The notes beneath the pieces are model-generated. The model had not been told where the DNA came from and did not search any database. It saw only the letters and a program-made list of their open reading frames with translations. Made by a program: the position numbers and the translations under genes. Positions 10,561-22,449 of a DNA stretch of 64,000 nucleotides are shown here, piece by piece. The DNA lies in the NCBI GenBank assembly GCA_020746105.1, contig CM036618.1, positions 116,567,308 through 116,631,307 on the forward strand, read 5' to 3'. How positions within the stretch are numbered: position 1 is the first letter of the stretch; every line of letters begins with the position of its first letter. The stretch is from Trogon surrucura. Its lineage: Eukaryota > Chordata > Aves > Trogoniformes > Trogonidae.

Positions 10561-13500
10561 GTAACAGCTTCTGCCTCCTGCACGTGTTCTTTCTCTAGCC
10601 AGTGCATTATCTGTTTAGGCAGTATTTCATTTGACTGAGTAACTGCAGTCTGATACAGCTGCACCTGCGTTTTCTTAAAGCACAGTTTACCAGAATTACA
10701 GTCTGTTCCAGCGTGACAGGCACGTTGTGAATTGTGGGTTGAGGACACACAGGAATGGAGTTCAGAGGACGCCATTGGCCACTAATGTTTTGGCAACACT
10801 GTGTCTTCATGTTTAACATGTTCTCAGACGGAGTTACTTGAATCAGCTTGGGGAATTGGCCCAGCTTGCTGGGCAGCCATGTGAGTGTTTTTGTGGATCA
10901 AGCGGGCACAGATGCTCTTTCTGGCAGGCGCACAGGTATATGCCAAGACACGGTGGTCTGCAACGTGTCCTGTCTTTCATGTGGGGTTACGGTCTTTCCA
11001 GAATGGTGGTTTCTGGAAAAAGTAGGGTTAAAGTATTAATTGCTTTCTTTGTGGGGAGCCAGGCTGTAGGTTCTTATTGACCAGTTGTCTTTTTTTTAGG
11101 CTTCCTTCAAAAATAGTCCTTTTGGAACAGTCTGTTGGGAAATGTAGCAGAACCATTTCACTGGAGACTCGGTGACTCCAGAGAAATCAGTGGGTCTGAT
11201 GCCACAAGCACTGCTGCTAAAATTGCTGCTCAGGTCAAGAGGACACCTGATCACAACGTTATAAAATAAAAGCCATCATGATCTTTGGGATGCTTTAGTT
11301 GTTTTCTACGTTTTCAGTCAACCAAGCATGTATGTTGAACAAGGCAGAGATTTCCAGCCTGTTAACACAGCTGTCAGTTCTATAGGCAACTGGGATTCCT
11401 CTGAAAGAAATGCTACACGTACCCGGTTAATTGACATGTCTAGTTTTGCAGTGGGTTGCTGAGGAGTCACTCTAGTGTTGATGCGTGTGTTCTGACTTGT
11501 CCTTAAATGCTCTGTCCTGTTTACCATGTCCACTTGCCTGTCGAGAGTTGCTTAATCTCTTTTTTGCAGAAGTGTGTCTTGTTTACTGAAGAAGTCTGGC
11601 ATGGCTTGTGCTTTTTCTGTATGGGAGTTGTGCAAAAGTGACATAAAAGCTGAAAATGAAAGAAGCAGTCTGTAGCTGTCATGTCAGCAGCAATTTTTCA
11701 GGGCTGCGACTTGATAGGTGCTTGAGATTCAGGTCGGCACAGGACTCAGTGCATTCATTCATTACTTGGTATAGAAATGATAGCTTGGCTGCCAGAGCTA
11801 CCACTGCTGCCAAAAGCTGCGGGCTTTCCAAAATGGCTTTTTGTCTGTCTGTGCTGAAGACAACTTGAAGGCTGAAGACCTTTGTATATAGTCTTATTTA
11901 AGAGCTTTATGCAGCTTTATAAATCCAAGCCACATATGATATTTTAAATCACTGTCAGACTGAGCCAAAGCTGAGCTAAAAGGGCCTTGTACTTGCACTC
12001 CACACTGCCGTGGTTAGGTACAGACACTTCTGATAGGATGATCTATATCTTTTTGGTGAAGAGAGACTAAGAATGTTTAACTTTTTGGCTTGATGTGGAG
12101 GTGAAGGGGAGCATGCTGTAGAAAAGTGCTTTGTGCTGTTATGAAGAGTCTCCTTTGACTGCAGGAAGCTACCAGGTTCTCTCACTTGTAAACGCACTTC
12201 AGTTTGAACCGCAATCCCAAACAGCATCAGAATTAGTTGGTTTTTGTAATACACATGGCCTGTGCGTAACTTTCTTGTCCTTGTTGAAGATCATGGCCTC
12301 TATTTTGGGCATGTCGTGGTTCAAGCCGACTGGGACAAAATACCGCATGGTCTCCAGCTCGCTTCTCCCCCCATCTCCATTTCCACAGTGATTTGGAGGG
12401 AGACAATTCAACTAAAAAGGCTCAAGGGTTTGAGATTAAGGATAGGGAGGGTAATAATCTACTGTTTCAGATGGTGGGTAAAGAACCAGAGCGACGTAGG
12501 GGGAAAAACATAGATTTAATTTGTTACCGAAATCCGGTCAATGAAGGTGGTGTTTCAGTGATTTAGGAAGGCCAGGCGTCTGAGAAGTGTTCAGGAAAAT
12601 AAATGTGATCCTACTTCAGTAGCCGGTGGGGTTTTGCTGAATGTTGAGCAAGATGGGGAAGTCTGCTTATTTCTGTAAAATGTCGTGATAGCAAACCTTC
12701 ATTGTCGTTCATTTCAAAAGGAGGGTGCACAAAAGCTTGTACCTGCTTTCAAGGTGCTGCGTAGCTAATTTCATTATGATCACGAATGCTTTTGTAGCCT
12801 TTCTTAAAGCTCCATCTGCTGGAGCTGACCAACTATGAATGCTTTACTTTACACCTATGACAGCAGTCTTGCTGTTAACGACAGAACATCACAAAGCTCT
12901 AAAAAGTGCACACATGGCATCTACAAACACTATGTAACTATTTCAGATCTCATTAATCTTTTACCAGTTGTCTAGTGTGAGAGGGGACCTATTTCTTTCT
13001 TTAATAGCATGGCATTGTGTGGGTCACCCAGGTTAGCGTGGGCACTTGGGGAAGCAGTATAGCATCCTCAGTCTGAAATGCAGCTGTATGTTGGAGATCA
13101 AAATAGTTTACTTGTAGAATATTAGAATTAATTATGGGATTGCCTAAATTTGCAATGAATTGCGATTTGTTTTGTCATACGAGTGATATTGTTTAGCACG
13201 AGTAGCCAGACTTACTGAAGCCTTTAGGCCCAGACTGTGGACTTTTACCTAAGTACTGGAGAGATTAGGCTGGCCTGTAGTAGACACCCACCACAGCATC
13301 ACCCATGCTAGCCTGCCCCTTCATTTTCACCCACAAACTCTCAACTTGCTCCTCGTCTGCCCCTGGACAGAACTCATACATTCCAGTTGCTCTCTCACGT
13401 AGAGAGCAGCTCCACCACCTCGCCTTGTCGGCCTGTCTTTCCTAAAAAGGACAGAGCCATCCATGACTACGTTCCAGTCCTGTGAGCTGTCCCATCATGT

Positions 13501-16500
13501 CTCTGTAATTGCTACCACATCATAACCCCTCGACCACACGCAAATATTGGATACATAGGACAGGGTTTCAAAGCTTGTACTAATTTCTGCCTAATTTGAA
13601 GTGTCGGGTCACACCTATGTATCCCCGTTACCACACTTCCGTGTTGCCACCTAGAACAGACCACATGGAGGGGAACATACTAGACTAGATACACTTCTGA
13701 TCTAATCCTGTTTGACACCTCCTTCCTTTCCACTTCAGAAAAGAGTAAAGGAATAGAGAGGGAGGCAATGGGGAGTTGGAGGAGAGGCAAACTTTTTTTT
13801 TAGTCCACAGCCTAGGGTATATTTGTGCATGAGTAAATTTTACAGTGGTATTTTACTGTGTTAATGGATAACCCACAGATCGCATACTTTAAAAGTGTGG
13901 TAACTTGCACAGACTTAAGGAATACTAACCCTTAGTAGGCTGGCCCAGTGCCTAGCCACAAGTCCTTCTGTACTGGTCACAATATGAATTTATTCTGAAT
14001 TAATGATTTAAGCAATTATGATCTATGAAGATCGCAAAGAAATATATAATCTTTACTCCTGGTCATGGGGCAGCACAGGTAGGATCTGTTTTGTGATACC
14101 TTGTAATTGTTTAGCAATTTCTTGAAGGGGCGAACTTTACGTTGAAGTGTTGAATTGAAGCAGAACCTGATTTACAGAGCTACCATCTGCAATTCCATCT
14201 GAATTTAACATTTCTCTACGATGTTTCTTCTCTGGATGAGGTTATTCCTGGGTTAATTTTTCTCTTGATGCAGAGTTAATTAAAATATGATGAAGACAAC
14301 AGAAGATGCAAAATAACTTGAGAAAATCCATTTCATGCTGTACCACTGCTTTGTGGTATGATGTTTGTTATTGCTGCTAATTATTATTTTATATGATACA
14401 CTTGTCTAATAGCGTGTGTGCATGTGTGAATCATCTGCAGAGCCTGTGGCAGCATTCCAGAAGTGAACTCCAGCGCCTGAGTCACTGAGTTTGCGCTGAT
14501 GGATTTCGTTCCTGTGTTAGATTAAATGTGGGGAAAACAGCAGTCTTGAAATATAAAGGGAAATATTTCTGCATTGTAAAGAAATTGTGTATTGCGATTA
14601 GCTTTCAACAATCTGCTGATTAGTTAATAGAGTGTTTTATTCCTCATGAGGACCTAGCTCTGAATTTTTATCTCTTAAGAGAAACGAGAGCAGTCATTCT
14701 TTTGCAGAGGATGAAAGTAAAAATGATCTTGAGAGTTGGATCTGATATCTAGAACGTAAGCGTCATGCTCCATAAATAGCATCAGTGAAATGCATACCCA
14801 CCAGGATGAGTTAAACCATAAAGAAGGGTGTAGGCACATTGTTGGCAAATGCGATTCTTTGCACAGAAAGCAAAATGCTGGGTTTGCCTGTGCTATTCCC
14901 ACACACGTGCACAAAATATTTGGTTATTTTGCTGGCTGGCAGTGGCTCTGTCAGACCTCGGGGAAGCTTCTAGCAGCTGCTCGCAGAAGCCACCCCTACA
15001 ACCCTCCCCCCCCCCCCCCCCCCCCCCCCCCAAACCTGGCCGTGCAAACCCGATACAGTTACCTAGATGCGTTTTGAGTAATATTGCAAAATGGAACAGC
15101 ACATCAGCTGTAAGAGAGTATTTTATTAAAATACACCTTAGCTTGTTTCCAGGATTTTTAAAAAATATTCTTCTTTTCATATGTGCTCAGTAATGTATTA
15201 CTCTGTTTTCCATCAGCTTTTTAATATTTTTACAGAACTAGGGGGTACGTTGTTCTTGTTTTTCAAAGGAAATGAAACTGTTTTCAGCTAGGGAACATTC
15301 ATTAACCTTAGTCTGTACCGTGTGGGCCTGATACTGGGCTGTGATTGAGTTTTGCATTCCGTCTGAGCAGAGTTCATCTAAAAACCTAAAATGTAAGGGA
15401 AAAAATAATTTGTGCAGATTTGTTTTGTGAAGACTATCTAGTCTTCATAAAACAAAGGCACATTAGGTCTGGAGCTGTCACAGAATTGCTCTTACAGATG
15501 CATCTGCTGCAAAATAATTACCTCTCTTGAGCTTGGTAAGTTCATCAGTGTCTTTTGTTTGTGTCTGCAGTGAAAGCAATTAAAAGCTCCTAATTTTTTA
15601 GGTAAACTTACAGATTCTCTGATTTTTAAGGGTAATTAGATTTATTTTGATGTGTATCACAGTCCAAAGTGTTCTTGTTGGACAACTGGATGTCTGTAAT
15701 ATAATTTACCTGTACCCAGGGCGTAATTTCTTTTCAATCACCTTTTTTTTCCTTGGGCTGTTTTTCTGCTAAAGAGTTCAAAATCCTTTTGTCTACATTC
15801 ACATAAATTGCATTTAAAAAGCTTAGGACTTTTTGTACAAAGATGCTATTATTTTTATAAGAACTGCCATTATTTTATTTCAAATTTTCTTTGAATTAAT
15901 TTCCTGCAACGTAAGGGAAAATTCTATAATGTAGCTGAGAAAATAAATACTGCCTACTACCTTGGTTGTAATCTGTGAAAATCTGTGTTTGGAATCTGAT
16001 GTGAAACACGGTGAGATGCTTGTGCACTGTATAAGTGGAATTGCATTACCATGATGATACATACAGTCCCACTGGAAATCAGCCAGGTGAAAAGAAAAAG
16101 AGTGTGGTTTTCTTTACATTAGCTGTAAGGTGCACTGGCATGTAGGGACTTCCGTTGCGACATGGGACCTGTTCTTGCCTCCTGTGCAGATACATGCATC
16201 CCCCAAATCGTGTGGTTTGGCACAGACAGGTTGTCAGGTGGGGGCTCTGTTCAATCCCGAGCAGTATCACCTCTGCCTGAGCTTTCCCATGCCACGTGAA
16301 CTGATGGAAAGGCAAGAAGGGGATTTTCTAGGTGTGGTGAGAGGGCTGTAAGAACCCTCAGGGATGGCATCCGTGTTCACGTGTCTTACCACTTAACAGC
16401 AACCACAAAATTAGGGACTCTTTCTTATTCGTGAGTGATTCCTTTCACCTCAGGTACATTGTGGCAAGTTGATGGAAAGAGAAATAATACGATGTGTGAG

Positions 16501-19500
16501 AACTTCTGAATACCTTTTTTTTTTAATGGGTACAAGCAACCAAAACAACTGGTAACTTTTGTCCTTCTCATGTGACTTGTCATTGCCTGTGGATGTCAAG
16601 AGTGTGTTGACTTTAACTTCTAACAGGTCGTAATGGGGAGAAGATTCTGTGAGTAGAAGGACCACGCTGAGTTACAGGTGGCCGTGTCCAGGGCAATGGG
16701 CTGTGCAGGGAAAGAAGCGGCTGGTTTTGTGTCTGAGAGTCTTGTCTTCCTCTCTGAGGAAAAGTTTGGAAGCACCAAACTGCAGCGTGCACGGCGGAAG
16801 GGTCTGTGGTCTCTTGCACGTCTTGAACTTGACATAAAATCATGATGGTGTCTCAGGCAAGGCAGCTCTGACGTGAGAGCCCACAGCTGGAATTTGTGCC
16901 TCAGCTAGAACATGTCTTATGCTTCTGCTCTTCAGCTACTCTGAAAAAAGCTGTATTCAGTTATGCTCAGCTCTGTCTAAGTGCCGTCTCTGCCCAGAGA
17001 AAGTAGGTAAAGTATTGCTGACTTTTGTGATAGTTTCACCCGAGGAGAAAGTCTCTTATCTAACTCTCTCTTTTCTTTTGTTTCCCCTTTCCACTGTTAT
17101 GTTGGTGGATTCTCTGGTAATCTTTATTCAGGGACATTTCTTCAGACGAGCTGACCCCAATGGTCTCTTTGGGCCTTCACAGCCAGCAGGATGGCTGTAG
17201 CAGGAAGCAGACGTGGCTCTTCCCAGTAGACCGTTTCGGAGTTGAGTAATTTGTGCCACTCTGAAACACGTGGGTAACAGTCCTGTTGTTGACTTTACAA
17301 AATAAGGATGTGTTCTAGCATCATCTAACCAACATCTGGTTAAACTTAAATCGGTACTGTGAACATAAGGGCAATTTGTATGTCTCCAGGAAAATTTAGT
17401 TCTGTTCAAAAAAAATTACTTGTTTTTTTTCAGTCTCATAATTTTCTCGGTCCTTGTTTAGGGTCACACGGTCCAGGCATGGTGCAGCATCCAGAGAAAT
17501 TCAGCCCTTGCTCCAAGTTATTCACAGAATGTGGTCAGTCAGATGGCTGGAAGGAGCCAAGGACTCGAACCATTTAGAGACAGGGCTTACTGCCGTTGTT
17601 GACTGTGGCTGCTCCAGCAGTGTCTAACACCTGATAGCGCCAGAGCAGCTCTGCTGTAGGTATGGGATTGGCATTCATTTTGGTGGGTGTGTATTCCAGC
17701 TCCACCTGTGCCAGGAATGGGTCATTCGTAAGTCCTAGGACAAATGATTCCTGCCCTAAAGCAGGAGATATAATTACTGTTCTCACAGAACTGCTGATGG
17801 CAAAACGCTGTAGCTCTCCCATACTTAGAGCTACGGTGTAAATCTCACAGACCCTCCTAATAGGATGGGCCTTTGTGTACTGGGCAGGAGGGGAGCCACA
17901 CATGCTACACACAGGGGTCGTGGGAGGCAGTCGGACCACGTGGGAGAGGGCAGGAGGCTTGAACAAATGCGAGTACAGATGTAGCTAAAGAGTTAGCAGC
18001 ATCTGGCATCCAGCCAAGCCCCTGCAAGGAGCAGAGACAGAGGTCACAGCAGCACCAGCTCTTGTGAAGCACAGGCAGCTGCAGGGGTTGCTGCCCACCT
18101 GAATCGGAGGGGATTTCTTCCCCAGAACACCAGCAATGTAGGAGCTCTGCCATTTGAAGGATGTCTTATTTTACACTCTGTGTGTGCGTGAACACAGTTA
18201 TACATGAGCTGCTTTTGTCGAAGTGCACATAATAGTATTGCAGAGTTGTTGCATCACTGAAAGTGGCCCGAGTCCAAAGCAGGATTTGGTTGTGTGCTTC
18301 AGGCAGTAGGGCTACGTGCTTGTGCCAGATGGAGACTTTAAATTTTCATCAGCAGGTTTAGAAACACAAAGAATATTCTTTTATCAGCCCCCAAATCTTT
18401 TACTAACAAGCTGCAGATGCTGAACTTCAATTAGCACGGAGTGGAGGCGCAGATGAAATAACATATATTCTTACCGATGATCGTCCATCATGTGAGAGCA
18501 AAATAAAGACATGAGTAATGACTTGTTTCAGTTTTGGGAGGCTGTTTTATTTTAAGATTATTTTTTTTTCCCTTTAAAACAGTTGGTAGTATATACGAGT
18601 GAAAATAGCTAAAAATAATACGAGCCAGAATCTCTGGTGATGAAACTCCGTTGCAGGTGAGTGAAGTGCAAGTTTTCATCCCTGCTCATCTTCGCATTGA
18701 CTTCTGTAGGTTTTGGGCTAAGCCAACATAGGAGTGTTAAGTGTGCCATGAAAGGATAAGGAGTTTACAAGACCACATCTTTCCTGCTGCAAAGAGCTGG
18801 CAAGAGAGGTCTAAGCTTTGAAGCAATGCTGCTGGGTGTTACCAGGGAATCTCAGCCTTCTGGAGGGTTGCGGGTGCATGGAGAAAGAAAGGGGTTGAGT
18901 AAGCAGCATGTGTGCTGGCCTACATGGTGTGCTTGTTTGCGGTACATGACCGCTAGCTGAGAAGCTCTTTCTGGACCCTGCAGGCATCCAGCTACTGAGC
19001 TTGTGCACGGTGGTTTATAAATCAGTCAGGAGATCTGTGCATTACAACAGGTATATCAGTTCTTTAGTGGGTATTGAGGAAGGACCTCTATCTCAACGGA
19101 TAATTTTTAGGGAGGAAACGGGTTGAGTGTGTTTACAAAGATCAGCTTTGGCACATAGTTTGAGAAGGTACTGGGAAATTGTCAGGAAAGCTGAGGAGAG
19201 GTGCAACTTTGCGAGACAGAGATTATTTCTGGGAATTCTGTATCTGGCTTTTCATGTTTTGTCTTAAAAAGGCTTTGCTGGAAAAGTAATCCACTAAGAG
19301 GATAGGGCCTATCGTTGAGAAAGAGAGATACATACGTTTGAATCACTAACTGAAAGGTGTTCTCCCAATAATATAGTTGAGTACTTTCTGACTAATCAAA
19401 TCCCAAAATATACCCCTGAAATATTTATCAGTCGCTTCAACAGCACATGATGACTGCTTTATAGGTCATATTGGCATAGAACAGAATATAATAGAATAGG

Positions 19501-21865
19501 ATCGTTTAGATTGGGAAAGACCTTTCAGATCATCAAGCCCAACCATTAACCTAGCAATGCCAGGTCCACCACTAGACCATGTCACCAAGCACCACGTCTA
19601 CAAGTCTTTTAAATACCTCCAGGGATGATGACTCCATCCAATCTAAGAAAGACAGAACAGCATTGAAAAGGTCTCGCTGAACCCACAAAACCAAAAGGAT
19701 TTCCCCCTTCTTGGATGGTGTGGTTTGAGACTTGTAGCTGGAGGTACCTGCTGTGCTTTTATAAAATATGGCTGTGAGCTGTGTGTAGGAAGGAAAAAGG
19801 TAACAGCACCTGTGCGGTTGCCACAGGCGTCTGAGCACAAGTGCCATTTGATTGAATTATTAGAGATGCATGAGGCTTCAGTTCTAAATTAACATAGACA
19901 CCGAGACCGAGATTATGGACCTGTTCTCTTTGATAAACTCCGATTTGCTACTCTGATAGCATGTATTGATGTTAAAAGAAGGCCACTGAGCTTTTTCTTT
20001 GTAGTGCATTGGAAGTGACACATGGCAAGAGGAGGAAAAACTCCATTTAAAAATGCAAAATTGGAGATTAAGTGAAACTGAAAAGAGAGATAAAAGGCAG
20101 AAAGTAGAGGGAGGAAGAAAGAGGCATTGTACAGTATGGCTGCACAGACATTAAAATTTCATTTGAATGAATCTCTGACCACTCGGGGTGGTAGCTCTTT
20201 GTGTACTGGGAGGGAAAGAACAGCCTTCTGCCACCACACTGAGATTTCCTTTGAACAGGGTCTCTTACTGAAGTGAGGGACTGCACTGTGCTTCGTGTTT
20301 CACAGAATTAGAAAAGACCAAGCTGTTTTCTGACTCCCTGAATCCTGTTTCAATAACATGCAGATGGTGACTGTGCAACATCTGGCTAAGCCCTGGAAGA
20401 TTTTCTTGTCAGTGACTCAGGTGCTTGGAAAACAGGCTGTCGTGGCAGGCTTGGAGATGAGATTGCAGTTAGAGACACTCCACATCTCGTTATGGAGGTT
20501 CTTCCTGCTGGAAGCTATGTTGTGGCTTGCTGATCATCCTGGTCACATCATTGCCAAGTGACTCTGTGCTGATGCTTTGTTAATTACGTGCGAGTACAAA
20601 GCATTCCCCTTGATTGCACTGGAGCAGAAGAGAGCCACAGCCGTTGTCCAGAGATGTGAATCAGCAAGAAAGAAGTAGGAGAACTAGGCAAGAACAAGTC
20701 CTCAGCCTTTGCATAAATTTTATCTGTAAAATTCCTGCAGGATGCAGGAAGAGTGTTTAATACAACTGGGCTGCAAAAATGGGACTTCATGGGGAAGCAC
20801 ACGGTCCCCTTTTAGAGGCCTCATTCCTAATCTCTATGCAGTCACCATAACAATGTTGGTTTGGAGGCTCTAGATGTGGCTGAAAGCTGGAGGACAGGAC
20901 TGCGCATTGTGCTGTAGAAGTAAAATTGAGAACTGTGAAAAGGAGAGGATTAGGCCCAGGGATGAAGGGAGAAAACTGAAACAGAGGCAGGACTGCTTCA
21001 GCTGTAAACTAGACTTCCCTGTGGGTCAGCTGTCATCTCCAGCAGCGGTAGATCCCAGTTTCCATCTCTTTGAAAGTTATGCCTGAGTGAAGCCAGAATG
21101 TCTCTATCACTGTTCGATCACAGGTTCAGTCACTACGGAGAGTCAAAAAGTGAGATCCCCAAACAGAGCTCATCTTATATGAATCTATGCAGCAAGCCCC
21201 TCTGGCAGTCCAACCAAATTTAAAGCAGTGCTTAGCTCACTCCAGCACAGAGCCTGTTTGCCGGACTGCGGTGAGGGGAGACAAAGATCTTGCCATGGGG
21301 ATGGCCTGGTGACTAATGCATTTTATTGATCTTGTGCTTTGCAGGAGAGAACAATCTACCCTCTGCACTTGCTGCGTGCTTTTCTGCTGAAGGCTCTAAG
21401 AAACCACACGTGAGATGTAACCTAAAAGCAGGGCTGTGTGAGCCCACTGAACTTAGCAATTCGGCTCTGTCGTGGATATATGAACATGACAGTGCAGAAG
21501 ATACCAGCATCAGGCAATCTCTTAGCGGCTTCTACAACATGTGTTGCGAGAAACGGCCAAACAGAATGGATCCTACCTATGAGGCTGCATCACAATACCT
21601 GTCACGGAAGATTTCAGTGCTAGCAAACCAGGAGGGAGCAAAATATGCATTGCGTTGCCTGCAAATGGCCCAGGTGGTCTTGAGCAGAGATGGGTGTCAG
21701 ATCTTTCCAAACCACTCCACTACTGCTTGTTTTTCAAAGCCAGCTGAAGGAAGAGTCATGTTGGAAGACAGAAAGAGAACACCTGGACTCTCAGATGACG
21801 TCCTGCAATTCCTCTTGAAACAAACACGGACAGAACATAGCCCTGACATATCACATGAGAAGTGA
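10398..21865 (+). CDS. SHLD1: SHLD1, shieldin complex subunit 1 (two coding exons)
   Basis: SHLD1 binds the C-terminal OB folds of SHLD2 in the shieldin complex. Shieldin acts downstream of 53BP1-RIF1 to block DNA-end resection and so favours end joining and class-switch recombination. Coding segments are 10398-10560 and 21345-21865, joined in phase 1 (GAA G|GA GAG), giving about 227 residues against 205 in human. The ATG at 10398 has a strong context (GACCATGG). Conserved blocks are the N-terminal 'SEESSTVDLPSVCD' (residues 12-25) and the C-terminal 'LSRKISVLANQEGAKYALR' (about 140-158) followed by 'RDGC' (near 170). The middle (residues 55-110) is poorly conserved and accounts for the extra length. 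Splice sites are canonical: AG at 10389-10390, GT at 10561, AG at 21343-21344. Identification rests on motif similarity recalled from the human protein. Confidence 0.9.
12312..12540 (+). mobile_element. Endogenous-retrovirus LTR fragment
   Basis: The sequence opens with TGTCGTGGTTCAAGCC, which strongly resembles the start of a common avian LTR family ('tgtcgtggtttaaccc', recalled from memory). It continues with the typical C-rich block 'gcttctccccccatctcc' and the 'gtttgagattaaggatag' region. The right end is not resolved, so the element is at best a partial solo LTR. No internal retroviral coding sequence follows. Confidence 0.6.
13265..13590 (-). mobile_element. CR1 LINE endonuclease fragment, antisense
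   Basis: The - strand translates to a decayed CR1 ORF2 N-terminal piece: 'GYDVVAITET' then a stop where tryptophan is normal, 'WDSSQDWNVVMDGSVLFRKD', and 'GGGAALYVREQLECM'. It covers the same protein region as the fragment at 3340-3600 but differs clearly in sequence, suggesting another CR1 subfamily. It is not functional. Confidence 0.75.
15006..15031. repeat. Poly-C / poly-G homopolymer, 26 bp
   Basis: An uninterrupted run of 26 cytosines on the + strand, preceded by 'acaaccct'. It lies deep in the SHLD1 intron. Assembly length at such a run is unreliable. Confidence 0.95.
17574..17966 (-). other. Unassigned 130-codon open frame in SHLD1 intron
   Basis: An ATG-to-stop frame of 130 codons runs antisense to SHLD1. 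The composition is protein-like, with segments such as CEIYTVALSMGELQRFA and LAQVELEYTPTKM, but I recognise no family. There is no CpG island, no clear promoter and no polyA signal evident next to it. A frame of this length can occur by chance; an old retrocopy fragment is the main alternative. It is not presented as a gene. Confidence 0.15.
19475..19640 (-). mobile_element. CR1 LINE 3' tail, antisense
   Basis: The + strand carries 'agaatataatagaatagg' then 'gggaaagacctttcagatca' and 'tcaagcccaaccattaacc', ending with 'aaatacctccagggatgatg'. This is the reverse complement of a CR1 3' end, including its decayed terminal ATTCTATG-type microsatellite at about 19483-19500. The element points left and is 5'-truncated. 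Confidence 0.85.
21345..21865 (+). CDS. SHLD1: SHLD1 last coding exon
   Basis: The acceptor is TGTGCTTTGCAG|GAGAGAAC. The exon finishes codon 55 and supplies residues 56-227, with stop TGA at 21863-21865. It holds the conserved C-terminal region with 'KYALRCLQMAQVVLSRDGC', the best evidence for the SHLD1 assignment. Confidence 0.92.
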
Positions 21866-22034
21866 CTTAAGACAATGTTGTGTTTCTGTCATTGGAGCTT
21901 TGCTTTCACTCGGGAAAGAGGTAACTCCTGGAAGGACACTGTTCCGCTTAACACCACCTTCAAGACCACGTATTGCGTGGAGGGATTCGTGTGGGGCAGA
22001 TTGAAACAAAGACAAACTTTAGTATAGCTGGGGC

Positions 22035-22040
22035 AATAAA
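22035..22040 (+). terminator. SHLD1: Candidate SHLD1 polyadenylation signal
   Basis: AATAAA lies about 170 bp after the SHLD1 stop codon. Other hexamers occur at about 22268 (GAAATAAAAAG) and 22373 (CTAATAAATATG), so the used 3' end is uncertain within 22.05-22.4 kb. Confidence 0.45.
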
Positions 22041-22449
22041 ACTCGCTGAGCTTAGCAATGTAAGTGTAGCAACAGAGTAGAGATCTTGTAACTGGAAGGG
22101 GAACAGTTGCTTCAAGACAGAACCTTAGCGCCTGCAGCGAACCGCAGCCCGTTCTGACCCTAGCATCTGCCAAGCAACAGAGAAGGTTGCCGAAAGGACA
22201 AGAGAGGAAGAAGAGCTGATGAAGTAAACAACCGCCAGAGACATCCTGCGGCCACCAAGGCAGACCGAAATAAAAAGAACTGACAGTTGATGGTGATAAA
22301 GACTGTAGAAAGTGAAATGAGTATGTAAATAGTTCCTAGAATAGGAGATACAACAATTATTTTGTGGAAATCTAATAAATATGTATGTAATGGATGCATA
22401 GAACCGAACGAAAGAAGAAAGGGCGATTGGGATCTCAAAAGTCAACATT

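Larger units (their letters stand above)
10561..21344 (+). other. SHLD1: SHLD1 intron (10.8 kb) with scattered transposon remnants
   Basis: No further SHLD1 exon is needed, since the flanking exons join in frame. The intron holds an LTR fragment (12312-12540), an antisense CR1 endonuclease fragment (13265-13590), a 26-base C run (15006-15031) and an antisense CR1 tail (19475-19640). An unexplained 130-codon antisense frame lies at 17574-17966. Elsewhere I see ordinary AT-rich intronic sequence. Confidence 0.75.
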
